This document shows, one piece after another, positions 7,067 through 13,360 of a DNA stretch of 23,912 bases; within the stretch, counting starts at the first letter, position 1, and every line of letters begins with the position of its first letter. A program made the position numbers and the translations under genes. Location: NCBI GenBank assembly GCA_022562795.1, contig JADFOP010000036.1, forward strand, positions 1 to 23,912, read 5' to 3'. Origin of the DNA: Nitrospinota bacterium (GTDB lineage Bacteria > JADFOP01). Below the pieces are notes generated by a model. It was not told where the DNA came from. It did not search any database and was given only the letters and a program-made list of their open reading frames with translations.

Positions 7067-7999
7067 TTATACGAAGGTAGTCAGCACGGCGTTTTGCCAC
7101 AGGCCGTAGCCGACGTTGTAGCGGGCTTCGGCGCCGAAAAACATGTGCTTTCGCATGAAGCGCGCGTAGTCGACGTCCTCGCCCTCCCTGACGCCAACCT
7201 GGAGGAGCTTGACGGCCTCTCGCATCTGGAAGATGAAGGGCTTAAGGAAGGTATCGGTCTTGAAGAGATACCACTTGGCCCCGGCCGTCAGGTGCGGGTT
7301 GACGATCAGGTCGGCCGCATCGCTGAGGATGTTGGTCTCGCCACCGCTCAAGGTATCTTGCTTGAGCGTCTTCTCCGCCACGCCCCACAGCGCCGGGGGA
7401 ACCATGACGAGGAGCCCCGATTGAGCCTCTTCGTGGAAGGGCTCGCCCCTGTCGTCTTTGAAGAGCGCCAGGACGACTCTGGTCGCATCGAAGGCGGCCG
7501 CAAACTCCGCTTGAGTCACGGCGTTTGGGTCGGCGGCGTTGTAGGTGCGGTCGTTATCCTGCGTGCCGCTCTCGCCTTCGGAGTGGTCGGTGTCGAAGAA
7601 GAACTGGCCGTCGTAGCAGAGCGTGGACTCGCCGTCTTTGATAAGCTGGGAGACGAGCTTGTTGGGGTGGACCTTCGCCCGCTCGGCCAGGTCCTGGACG
7701 CGAATCTGAATCGCTCCTATCTGGTCGTCCTTGAAGGCGTTCCTATCGACTGCGATCGTGGACTCCCAGTCTTTGTTGACGATGGTGTACTGGTGGTCGA
7801 GCAGCCCCTTGGGCACCCGCTCGTCTTCCCACTCCCGCATGGCGGGGGCGCTTCCGAGCCAGCCGTACTTCTCCTGTGAAGAGCTGCTCGGAACCTCGGT
7901 GGCTATCTTCGGCCAGAAGGCCTCGGCCGAATGGTAGGCGCTAAGGAAGTGCGCCTGGAGGCCCTTGGTCACTACAATTGGACTGACAACGTCGCCCAT
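7067..7999 (-). CDS. Major capsid protein, Mu gpT-like
   Basis: A 310-residue protein with a strong GGGAGGTGAC upstream of ATG. It shows the gpT family pattern: N-terminal GLQAHFLSAYHSAEAFWPKIATEV, then EKYGWLGSAPAMREWEDERVPKGL, the QYTIVNKDWESTIAVDRNAFKDDQIG block, the LCYDGQFFFDTDHSEG motif, and the C-terminal YNVGYGLWQNA. Length agrees with Mu gpT. These are HK97-like coat subunits that assemble into the procapsid with scaffold, then are matured by the gpI-type protease; genes for both lie upstream in the same operon. No sign of disruption, so the capsid gene is intact. Confidence 0.93.
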   Translation of the reverse strand: MGDVVSPIVVTKGLQAHFLSAYHSAEAFWPKIATEVPSSSSQEKYGWLGSAPAMREWEDERVPKGLLDHQYTIVNKDWESTIAVDRNAFKDDQIGAIQIRVQDLAERAKVHPNKLVSQLIKDGESTLCYDGQFFFDTDHSEGESGTQDNDRTYNAADPNAVTQAEFAAAFDATRVVLALFKDDRGEPFHEEAQSGLLVMVPPALWGVAEKTLKQDTLSGGETNILSDAADLIVNPHLTAGAKWYLFKTDTFLKPFIFQMREAVKLLQVGVREGEDVDYARFMRKHMFFGAEARYNVGYGLWQNAVLTTFV

Positions 8000-8020
8000 G
8001 ATTTGTCACCTCCCTTGTGG

Positions 8021-8527
8021 TTAAGCGTTCAGCAGGGTTTTAAGCTCGTTGATGAGGTCGGCCTCAGGCTGGCCGTAAGTGGCGTCGGCGTTGGCGACCA
8101 GAGCCGCAGCTCTTCGCTCGAACGCCGGCTCGATGTCGATCCAACCCTTGGTGGCCGAGACGTATTCTGCGAGACGCCCGGCCATGATGCCGTTGGTGCC
8201 GGTGGCGTCGTCGAAGGTCTGGTCGTCCACGACGTACATCATCGAGCCGACCATCGCCTGGGTTATGGAGCTGGCGTCCAAGAGGAAGACGCCCTTCCGA
8301 TAACACCGGCACTTGACGGCCCCGTCGGCTCCGGCCGAGTTGTCTTTCTTCTCGTAGGCCACGAGGCCGCCTCTAAGGTTCGCCGCATCCGAGGCGGGCA
8401 CCAGGTAGCCTCCTGAGTCGATGGCTACTAAGGCCCCCTTGTATATTGTGGTTGCCCCCTTCACAGGAATGGCCAGAAGAACGCCATCCTTGCGGTCTGT
8501 TTCCCTGTTCTGTGTCAGTGCTGCCAT
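8021..8527 (-). CDS. Capsid decoration / cement protein, DUF2190-like
   Basis: A 168-residue protein starting MAALTQNRETDRKDGVLLAIPVKG, with AGGAGGG upstream of the ATG. The sequence is rich in small beta strands: YKGALVAIDSGGYLVPASDA, LRGGLVAYEKKDNSAG, and GSMMYVVDDQTFDDA. These repeated segments resemble DUF2190-type decoration proteins. It lies between protease/scaffold and major capsid, as these proteins do in several Mu-like phages. It would bind the outside of the expanded capsid and stabilise it. The family call rests on pattern and position. Confidence 0.72.
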   Translation of the reverse strand: MAALTQNRETDRKDGVLLAIPVKGATTIYKGALVAIDSGGYLVPASDAANLRGGLVAYEKKDNSAGADGAVKCRCYRKGVFLLDASSITQAMVGSMMYVVDDQTFDDATGTNGIMAGRLAEYVSATKGWIDIEPAFERRAAALVANADATYGQPEADLINELKTLLNA

Positions 8528-8584
8528 GCTTTACCCTCCTCTCCGCTTCAGGCGTATAATTGGCGCCGAAAAAGGCCTCACCGG

Positions 8585-8611
8585 CCCGCCTGAGGCGTCC
8601 GCCTAAGGCGG
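8585..8611. repeat. Tandem pair of family C palindromes
   Basis: CGCCTGAGGCG directly followed by TCCGCCTAAGGCGG in the 85-bp gap after the protease/scaffold stop. It can fold into one or two hairpins. Confidence 0.7.
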
Positions 8612-8612
8612 T

Positions 8613-9218
8613 CTAGGCCTCCTGGTGGTGGTGCTCGGAGCGGGCTAACTCCTCCAGGCTCACGCCCATCTTTACGAAGTCGGCCCTGTTCTTCTCATAG
8701 AGCCGGACGACGCTCTTTGGAACCCTGATCCGCTCCTCGCCATCCCCGAAGGTCACAACGTCGCTCGAGGCGCCAGCATCGGCGGCGACCTCGCTCAAAG
8801 GGACGGCGGAGCCTGCCTTACGCGCCTCGTAGGTTTTCATGAGCCGGGCTCTGGGAGTCGCCTCTTCGCCTTCGTCGAACGTGACCAGACTGGCCTCGTC
8901 GTCGGGCAGAGCGAGCAGCGTGATTTTTAGATCCTTGGCCTCGGCCGGGGTGGCCTTGCCCTGGGAAACGAGGCCCTCGCAGAAGGCCGCCACCTCGCGC
9001 TCGGCGGCCTCGGCATAAAGCTTCGCGATGCTCTCTTCGAGCTCGGCGGCACTTCGCTCGGCCCTGAAGGCCCGCTCCTTGAAGGTCGCCGCCTCCTGGT
9101 CCTTTTCCTTCAATTGCTCCTCGAAGCGTTTGGTGACCTCGGCGACGGTTTCCTCTACGACCTTCGCGACCTCGGCCTCGCCGAGCTTTTCGAGCCTCTC
9201 GTTGTTAGTTGTGCCCAT
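8613..9218 (-). CDS. Nested scaffold protein from an internal start (Mu gpZ-like)
   Basis: An in-frame ATG at residue 164 of the protease is preceded by GGAGGAGGACCGG, a near-perfect ribosome binding site at correct spacing. Initiation here would give a 201-residue scaffold, mostly coiled coil followed by an acidic tail, ending in SEHHHQEA. Mu makes its scaffold gpZ in the same way from gene I, and lambda Nu3 is nested in gene C. The purine run also encodes Glu-Glu-Glu, so chance cannot be excluded. Confidence 0.6.
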   Translation of the reverse strand: MGTTNNERLEKLGEAEVAKVVEETVAEVTKRFEEQLKEKDQEAATFKERAFRAERSAAELEESIAKLYAEAAEREVAAFCEGLVSQGKATPAEAKDLKITLLALPDDEASLVTFDEGEEATPRARLMKTYEARKAGSAVPLSEVAADAGASSDVVTFGDGEERIRVPKSVVRLYEKNRADFVKMGVSLEELARSEHHHQEA

Positions 9219-9707
9219 CCGGTCCTCCTCCTCGGCTTGTGTAAGCTGCTTAAAATCCACCGTCATAGACGGCCCGCCGCAGCCCTGGCCGCCTGCAGCG
9301 GCTGGATGGGGCTCGGCCAACTTAATGGGCTCCAGGCCCTTGACGGCGGGGACCGCCGCTCCGAGCAGCGCGACCCTTTTCAGGTACTTTTTGCCCGTGC
9401 CCTGGAAGTCGAGGTAGACCTCGGCGCTTCGGTGCTTGTAGCGGCCCGAGCTGACGAGCTCCTTTAGTTCGGCGGGGACCTGGGATATGCGCGCAACCAG
9501 CGTGTCGCCGAGCCTTTTAAGCTCTTTCACCCACCCGTAGGCAGGGCCGCGGTGCTCCTCGCCCGGCGGGGCGTGGTCGAGAACGAGCGGGGCCTCATGT
9601 AGCAGTGGGTCGTAGGCCCGAGCAATCTCCTCCAAGTCTTCCATGGTGATCTCCCCCTGCGGGTAGCTGCCCGCCCGGGAGATTTCCAGCTCCACTAAAT
9701 CTCTCAT
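8613..9707 (-). CDS. Mu gpI-type head maturation protease with scaffold domain
   Basis: A 364-residue two-part protein. Residues 1-130 form the protease part: VLDHAPPGEEHRGPAYGWV includes a His that fits the catalytic His; YKHRSAEVYLDF holds the likely Ser; LKRVALLGAAVPAVKGLEPI matches the end of the domain. Residues 148-250 are a charged coiled coil (EEQLKEKDQEAATFKERA), and the C-terminus, from residue 250, is acidic. This matches Mu gpI, peptidase family U35, where the C-terminal part is the scaffold. The start overlaps the portal stop as ATGA, implying coupling. A strong internal start for the scaffold part exists at 9218. Confidence 0.85.
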   Translation of the reverse strand: MRDLVELEISRAGSYPQGEITMEDLEEIARAYDPLLHEAPLVLDHAPPGEEHRGPAYGWVKELKRLGDTLVARISQVPAELKELVSSGRYKHRSAEVYLDFQGTGKKYLKRVALLGAAVPAVKGLEPIKLAEPHPAAAGGQGCGGPSMTVDFKQLTQAEEEDRMGTTNNERLEKLGEAEVAKVVEETVAEVTKRFEEQLKEKDQEAATFKERAFRAERSAAELEESIAKLYAEAAEREVAAFCEGLVSQGKATPAEAKDLKITLLALPDDEASLVTFDEGEEATPRARLMKTYEARKAGSAVPLSEVAADAGASSDVVTFGDGEERIRVPKSVVRLYEKNRADFVKMGVSLEELARSEHHHQEA

Positions 9708-11044
9708 GGCTCGCCCTCCCTGTAATCGTAGATCGCTCTTTGGCGCTTGGGCGGCCTCTCGGCCAGCGAGGCGCCGGTCCCCTCATGCGGGGCGGGCTCC
9801 CGCTCCGAGCCCCCTTGGGGGGATGGGGGCGGCGTCACCAGGGCCTCGCCCTCGGCCGGCGGCGGTATCCTGTAGCGCTCGTAGAAGTAGCGCGAAGAGA
9901 CCGGCAGGCCGATTCTAATAAGGCGCTCGTCGCGCTCGCTCAGGGCCTGGAGGTCCCCGATCTCCTCTGCGTGAATCTTGAGACGGGGGTATTCGGAAAT
10001 TCCCGTAAAATTGAAATCGACGAGCCAGGGGATGAGCTGCTCGTTGACGGTGGCCTCGAGCGAGGCGGCGTCGGCCTCGAGGATGTCCTGGCGCACATGG
10101 GCGTGGACCATCCCCAAGGCCTGGGTGCCGTGGCGCCCCTCGCCGCTGGTGAGCGTCTGGCCCAGAATGGCCTTCGCAACTTGAGAATCGAGGTACTCGC
10201 AAAACTCCTGGTAGGTGTCGACGCTTCCGCTCCGGGTCGCCTCCAGGAGCTCGATGACCATCCCCTGCGGGATGACGACGGCGCTATCGGTCTGGATCGC
10301 CTCGCAGGCGCTCAATAGCTCGTCCTGCTTGTCGCTCTTGGTCCCTTCGGGGTACTTGCCGATGGCTGTCGGCATGCCGAACTTCTCGGCGAAGATGACC
10401 CAGAACTTGATGACGTTCTTCTTAAACCACCAGTGCCAGTAGACGCTTTTTAAAACCGCCTCGCCGTAGGGGTTCTCGTATCGACCCCCGTGGCGGTGGA
10501 CGATGAATTTTCGAGGCGGCAGCGCGATCCCCTCATAGGAGCTCTCGGTGGTCAGAAGCCGAAGCTCGCCTCCCGGGCCGAAGACGAACCGGTCCTGCTT
10601 TCTGCTCCTTATGTCGCTGATGGCTACCCTGCCTCCCTGCGCCTCCCAAAGAATTTCGCTAACCGAAAAGCCCTTGGGGACGGCGTCGAGGAGGCTATTC
10701 AGATCCTCGTCGAATCGGGGCACCTCGGCGAGGGCGAGCCGGACGAAGTCCGCTATCTCAATATCTCTTTGAGACTGCGAGGCGGGGACGATCTCGCGCT
10801 CCTTGCTCATGACCCCGAGCCTGCGGGTCTGCAGCAGCGAGGCGATCTGTGGGTCCTTGTCCTCCATCTCGTCGTAGAGGTCGTAGCCCCTGCCGGCAGC
10901 CTCGCGCGAGAGCACCTCGTCGGGGTTGGAGAGGATTCTGCCTACAAAGCCGCGCGTGATGTCCCGGCCGGCCGTCGCGATCTCTTCGGCCTCGGGCTTC
11001 GCCCCGCCTGAGGCCGATTCCTTGAGCTCAACAACATTCGTCAT
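9704..11044 (-). CDS. Phage portal protein, DUF935 (Mu gp29-like)
   Basis: I start this gene at ATG 11044 (MTNVVELKESA) because AGGAG lies seven bases upstream; a longer in-frame opening to 11113 runs through repeat sequence. The product has 446 residues. DUF935 features seen are RGYDLYDEMEDKDPQIASLL, the FIVHRHGGRYENPYGEAVL block, VYWHWWFKKNVIKFWVIFAEKFGMP, and the EATVNEQLIPWLVDFNF block. It forms the dodecameric portal vertex. The next gene (protease) overlaps by four bases. In Mu the large terminase precedes the portal and the minor head protein gp30 follows it; neither is present here. Confidence 0.92.
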   Translation of the reverse strand: MTNVVELKESASGGAKPEAEEIATAGRDITRGFVGRILSNPDEVLSREAAGRGYDLYDEMEDKDPQIASLLQTRRLGVMSKEREIVPASQSQRDIEIADFVRLALAEVPRFDEDLNSLLDAVPKGFSVSEILWEAQGGRVAISDIRSRKQDRFVFGPGGELRLLTTESSYEGIALPPRKFIVHRHGGRYENPYGEAVLKSVYWHWWFKKNVIKFWVIFAEKFGMPTAIGKYPEGTKSDKQDELLSACEAIQTDSAVVIPQGMVIELLEATRSGSVDTYQEFCEYLDSQVAKAILGQTLTSGEGRHGTQALGMVHAHVRQDILEADAASLEATVNEQLIPWLVDFNFTGISEYPRLKIHAEEIGDLQALSERDERLIRIGLPVSSRYFYERYRIPPPAEGEALVTPPPSPQGGSEREPAPHEGTGASLAERPPKRQRAIYDYREGEP

Positions 11045-11050
11045 GTTGCT

Positions 11051-11081
11051 CTCCTGTACGGACGAGGTTTGACTCTGTCCG
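11051..11081. repeat. Degenerate family A REP overlapping the portal leader
   Basis: On the minus strand a worn GGACAGAG...CCTCGTCCGTACAGG hairpin lies directly before the portal gene; the repeat end, TACAGG, forms part of the AGGAG ribosome binding site. Homology to the family A repeat (CTGTCCCTACACAGG) is partial. Confidence 0.45.
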
Positions 11082-11088
11082 CCACACC

Positions 11089-11136
11089 CCGGGTAGTCGG
11101 GGTCGCCAGCCAAGCCGCCTGCGGCACCCCGACACC
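11089..11136 (-). repeat. Family B palindromic repeat, inverted copy
   Basis: The reverse complement of this 48-bp element matches 6157-6205 with three substitutions and one indel. It lies in the untranslated leader of the structural operon and can form a hairpin (GTCGGGGTGCCGC and its partner). Confidence 0.82.
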
Positions 11137-11158
11137 TTTTCCCATTCGCTAAGAGAGG

Positions 11159-11253
11159 ATTATCAAAGAGCAGGGGGGCTTGTCGTCACGTACTTCCCGT
11201 ACTTCCTTTACTTCACGAATGGAGAGCGATTTTTTTGTTTTTTATGGTTTTTT
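11159..11253 (-). promoter_or_regulatory. Candidate late promoter of the structural operon
   Basis: Reading on the minus strand: three A-tracts (11248-11253, 11238-11243, 11230-11236), then three 9-bp direct repeats of a GAAGTA core (11190-11216; plus-strand form GTACTTCCC, GTACTTCCT, TTTACTTCAC), then a GATAAT hexamer at 11159-11164. The -35 region has only a poor match (TGACGA, 18 bases upstream). A weak -35 with repeats beside it is what an activator-dependent late promoter, as for Mu Mor/C, would look like. No operator protein is known here, so this is inference. Confidence 0.35.
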
Positions 11254-11275
11254 GGTGCGGAATCAGCCAAGTAAA

Positions 11276-11322
11276 CGGGTAGTAGGGGGGCCGAAAGCGG
11301 CCTTGGCCGCCCGACTACCCGG
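11276..11322. repeat. Family B palindromic repeat
   Basis: Outer arms CGGGTAGT and ACTACCCG with an inner GGCCGAAAGCGGCC hairpin. Sits just after the candidate promoter region. Confidence 0.7.
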
Positions 11323-11330
11323 TATTATGC

Positions 11331-11457
11331 TGTAGGGACGCCCCTTGTGGGTGTCCGGGCTTTAAGGCGCCGATCCGCCCTTCATACCCTCGGACAGGGT
11401 AAGCCCTGTCCCTACAAAGGCACACGACGGTGTAGGGACAGCCTTTAGGCTGTCCGC
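11331..11457. repeat. Family A REP/BIME cluster beside the RAYT
   Basis: Three hairpins: TGTAGGGACGCCCCTTGTGGGTGTCCG, then CGGACAGGGTAAGCCCTGTCCC, then TGTAGGGACAGCCTTTAGGC. The section from 11371 to about 11441 matches 23642-23712 with four differences in 71 bases. It ends 41 bases before the RAYT start. Confidence 0.85.
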
Positions 11458-11497
11458 ATGTTAGTAATAATTTCCGCCACCCCGACGTCTTGTAGGC

Positions 11498-11980
11498 ATG
11501 GAATCCACTGCTCGGCCCAGAAGAAAATCCCCCCGCCTAGAGGGGTTCGATTATTCCGAATCCCGGTGCTATTTCGTCACCACCTGCACATTTCGGCGGC
11601 GTCGGGCGTTCACCGATGCTCGTTTGAATCAGACACTTCTTGCACATCTCCATGAACAGGCCAAGATTCACGGCGTCGTGCTCCACGCCTGGTGTCTGAT
11701 GACAGATCATCTCCACCTCCTTGTCGAAATGCCGGGTGATGGGCTTTCGCTGTCGGAATGGGTCGGGCGCTTTAAGGGCCACACCAGCCGAAGGGTCCGC
11801 GCGATGGGTTTCCGGGGATGGCTTTGGCAGGGGCGGTTCCACGAGCACATTCTCCGTCGGGAGGAAAGCATCGAGCGGTTGGCGGAGTACATCGTCCACA
11901 ATCCCGTTCGTAAGGGCTTGGTCGAGACGTGGGTTGAATATCCGTGGGCAGGGATGGGCATCGAAGACATCAAAGTGTAG
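11498..11980 (+). CDS. RAYT: REP-associated tyrosine (Y1) transposase
   Basis: A 160-residue protein starting MESTARPRRKSPRLEGFDYS. It shows the Y1 transposase features: the HUH-like motif MTDHLHLLVE (His71, His73), the WQGRFHEHILRREESIERLAEYIVHNPVRKGLVETW block, and a conserved Tyr (Tyr131) in YIVHNPVR. These nick and rejoin single-stranded DNA at REP hairpins. Flanking repeats match those in other bacteria's RAYT loci: family A hairpins end 41 bases upstream and begin at the 3' end. The stop codon, TAG 11978-11980, belongs to the repeat itself (GTG-TAG-GGA-CAG). No strong Shine-Dalgarno is visible before ATG 11498. Length agrees with the family. Confidence 0.88.
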   Translation: MESTARPRRKSPRLEGFDYSESRCYFVTTCTFRRRRAFTDARLNQTLLAHLHEQAKIHGVVLHAWCLMTDHLHLLVEMPGDGLSLSEWVGRFKGHTSRRVRAMGFRGWLWQGRFHEHILRREESIERLAEYIVHNPVRKGLVETWVEYPWAGMGIEDIKV

Positions 11981-12060
11981 GGACAGCCTTTAGGCTGTCC
12001 GGATTTTATGGCAGCGACCTGCCCGTCTAACCCACGGACAGGGTAAACCCTGTCCCTACA
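11976..12060. repeat. Family A BIME supplying the RAYT stop codon
   Basis: TGTAGGGACAGCCTTTAGGC begins four bases before the RAYT stop ends, so the TAG is inside the repeat. A spacer and the CGGACAGGGTAAACCCTGTC hairpin follow, then CCCTACA. The outer arms are complementary. Confidence 0.88.
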
Positions 12061-12074
12061 CGAGCACAAGACCA

Positions 12075-12112
12075 TGTAAGGACGCTCCTTGTCGGTGTCC
12101 GGCCTTTAGGGC
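12075..12112. repeat. Degenerate family A REP
   Basis: TGTAAGGACGCTCCTTGTCG followed by GTGTCCGGCCTTTAGGGC. Several mismatches weaken the stem. Confidence 0.55.
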
Positions 12113-12129
12113 ATTAAGGTCTGCTAGGT

Positions 12130-12180
12130 GGTATCGGGGTCAGGGGGTCGCAAGCGACCTTTGGTCGCCCGACTACCCGG
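12130..12180. repeat. Family B palindromic repeat
   Basis: GGTATCGGGGTCAGGGGGTCG, an inner GTCGCAAGCGAC hairpin, and CCCGACTACCCGG at the end. Confidence 0.65.
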
Positions 12181-12216
12181 ATAGCTTAAAAAGGGGTCGG
12201 GGTTTAGGAGCAACCC

Positions 12217-12360
12217 CTATCCAAACAAAAACCCCCAGACGAGAAAGAAGCAGATCGCGAACCTCTGCCACCAACGAAGGAGGACGACGCCTTGACGCCA
12301 CTCATACACCAGCATCGCCGCGAAGAGAGCGAGAAGCAGAGCTCCGACCCAATCGGACAT
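12217..12360 (-). CDS. Small two-helix membrane protein (47 residues)
   Basis: An ORF below the usual length cut-off. The ATG at 12360 (MSDWVGALLLALFAAMLVYEW) has a GGAGAGATCA ribosome binding site at the right spacing, and a TAG follows at 12217. Two hydrophobic stretches, at about residues 4-18 and 34-46, flank a basic turn (EWRQGVVLLRWWQR), predicting a hairpin membrane protein. It points the same way as the phage operon but lies 1.1 kb from the portal, beyond the RAYT. Holin-like or other small phage protein is possible, or a host small membrane protein. I see no recognised family. Confidence 0.5.
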   Translation of the reverse strand: MSDWVGALLLALFAAMLVYEWRQGVVLLRWWQRFAICFFLVWGFLFG

Positions 12361-12640
12361 TGATCTCTCCCCGGGCGGCGTCACCCACCGACATAGAGGG
12401 CGACCGCTTCTGTGCCCTCAAGTCTAGCGCGAGGGCCGTAAAGAGGCAACCGCCGTCCGATGAGGCCGCCGGTTCGTCTCCATCCGCTACCGTCCCATCG
12501 CTCCCTCAGGCTTTTAGCGATGAGGATATGGACCGTTTTGTCGATATCGCCGCCCCACCACCGGCAGGGGGGGCCGACCTTTCGCTATGTCCTCTGCAAT
12601 TAGTGAAATATATGGCCTGGTGGGGAGGGGCGTCGCGCGG
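12361..12640. other. Stretch with no supportable gene
   Basis: Neither strand shows a frame with a convincing start and ribosome binding site. A minus frame of about 68 codons ending at 12381 is open but has no good start; it ends 20 bases before the small membrane protein and could be a decayed upstream gene. I assign nothing. Confidence 0.5.
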
Positions 12641-12650
12641 GCCTGCTTTT

Positions 12651-12775
12651 TCCGCGATTTTCCGCGATTTTCCGCGATTTTCCGAATATTTGAATCTCCG
12701 CTAGTTTTCGCTAATTTCCTCGAATTTCCGAATTTAAAATTTCCGCGAATTTCCGGGATTTTCCGAATACCGACA
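12651..12775 (+). repeat. 10-bp array, TCCGCGATTT-type, copy 1
   Basis: Three exact copies of TCCGCGATTT in tandem (12651-12680), then TCCGAATATT and degraded units such as TTTCCTCG, TTCCGAAT, TTCCGCGAAT, TTCCGGGATT and TTCCGAATA. The period is 10 bp, with T-runs in phase once per helical turn. A related array in the opposite orientation lies at 20576-20653. A 6-bp stem hairpin (CCGACA and TGTCGG, 12770-12785) ends it six bases from the tRNA-Glu gene and may act as its terminator. Confidence 0.75.
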
Positions 12776-12790
12776 TGATTGTCGGAATTT

Positions 12791-12868
12791 TGGCGTCCCC
12801 GGCGGGATTCGAACCCGCGTTGCCGCCGTGAAAGGGCGGAGTCCTGGGCCAGGCTAGACGACGGGGAC
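12791..12868 (-). tRNA. tRNA-Glu (TTC)
   Basis: The cloverleaf closes completely: acceptor GTCCCCG with CGGGGAC, anticodon stem CCGCC with GGCGG around loop CTTTCAC (anticodon TTC), T arm GCGGG-TTCGAAT-CCCGC, discriminator G, encoded CCA. It lies 37 bases downstream of tRNA-Lys on the same strand and is likely cotranscribed with it. Confidence 0.96.
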
Positions 12869-12905
12869 GCCCGACGAAGGCCGATCTACAAGATCAAGGA
12901 GGGGT

Positions 12906-12981
12906 TGGTGAGCCGCGTAGGATTCGAACCTACGACCCACGGGTTAAAAGCCCGTTGCTCTACCACCTGAGCTAGCGGCTC
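12906..12981 (-). tRNA. tRNA-Lys (TTT)
   Basis: Acceptor GAGCCGC with GCGGCTC, D stem GCTC with GAGC, anticodon stem ACGGG with CCCGT around CTTTTAA (anticodon TTT), T arm GTAGG-TTCGAAT-CCTAC, discriminator A, encoded CCA. A good promoter lies just upstream. Confidence 0.97.
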
Positions 12982-13000
12982 ACTCACCTGGTGTCGATAT

Positions 13001-13029
13001 ATAATAGTAAAAGCCCAGTAACCTGGCAA
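13001..13029 (-). promoter_or_regulatory. Promoter of tRNA-Lys and tRNA-Glu
   Basis: On the minus strand, TTGCCA (13024-13029), 17 bases, TATTAT (13001-13006). The predicted start lies about 10 bases before the tRNA-Lys 5' end. Confidence 0.75.
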
Positions 13030-13035
13030 GCCGCT

Positions 13036-13326
13036 TCAGGTGAGGCGACTCCTGAGGTCCGGCGGACGGACCCCCAGGTTCCATCGGCGGTTGAGGGCCT
13101 CGTAGCCCTCGAGCTGGGATTCGAGGTTGGCCAGCGCTTCTTCGAGGTGGGTTGTGATCAGCTCTTTCTGGTCGGTCGATTCGATTTTAAGCCGCTTAAG
13201 CTCCTCGACCAATGCCGGGTACTCCGTATCCCGAAGGGACTGACATGTGGGGTAGCTGAGCCTGCCCGTCGTTGTGCGATAAAACTCCTCTACCCGCCGG
13301 CAGAGATCTTTAAGGTCACGAACCAT
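13036..13326 (-). CDS. Small helical protein of unknown function
   Basis: A 96-residue protein, MVRDLKDLCRRVEEFYRTT, with coiled-coil-like charged helices (EELKRLKIEST, then EEALANLESQLEGYEAL). I do not recognise a family. Support that it is real comes from a good promoter 35 bases upstream of the ATG (TTGATT, 16 bases, TATGAT), its non-random helical composition, and its place in the divergent region before ilvE. The ribosome binding site is poor (a GGGAG about 14 bases from the ATG). A longer plus frame (12991-13431) covers the same DNA but looks like a shadow. Confidence 0.6.
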   Translation of the reverse strand: MVRDLKDLCRRVEEFYRTTTGRLSYPTCQSLRDTEYPALVEELKRLKIESTDQKELITTHLEEALANLESQLEGYEALNRRWNLGVRPPDLRSRLT

Positions 13327-13360
13327 GAGACAATACGCTCCCTTTCCCTATCGAGGCGGT

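Noticed and set aside
1-11044. Tailocin or contractile Mu-type tail
   Set aside because: Portal, protease and capsid genes are present and no sheath or baseplate wedge genes are visible; the tail set looks siphovirus-like.
11331-12180. CRISPR array
   Set aside because: Repeats are hairpins of several families in both orientations with irregular spacing and no regular unique spacers or cas genes.
12381-12586. Minus-strand open frame of about 68 codons before the small membrane protein
   Set aside because: No ATG, GTG or TTG with a ribosome binding site at a useful position; kept only as a possible gene remnant.
12360-12704. Plus-strand 114-residue frame
   Set aside because: It runs through the 10-bp array, has no ribosome binding site, and overlaps the start of the better-supported 47-residue gene.
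12779-12970. Plus-strand 63-residue frame over the tRNA-Glu and tRNA-Lys genes
   Set aside because: It is the known artefact of translating tRNA complements (RRDSNPRCRRERAESW, RVGFEPTTHGLKARCS); the tRNA folds are complete.
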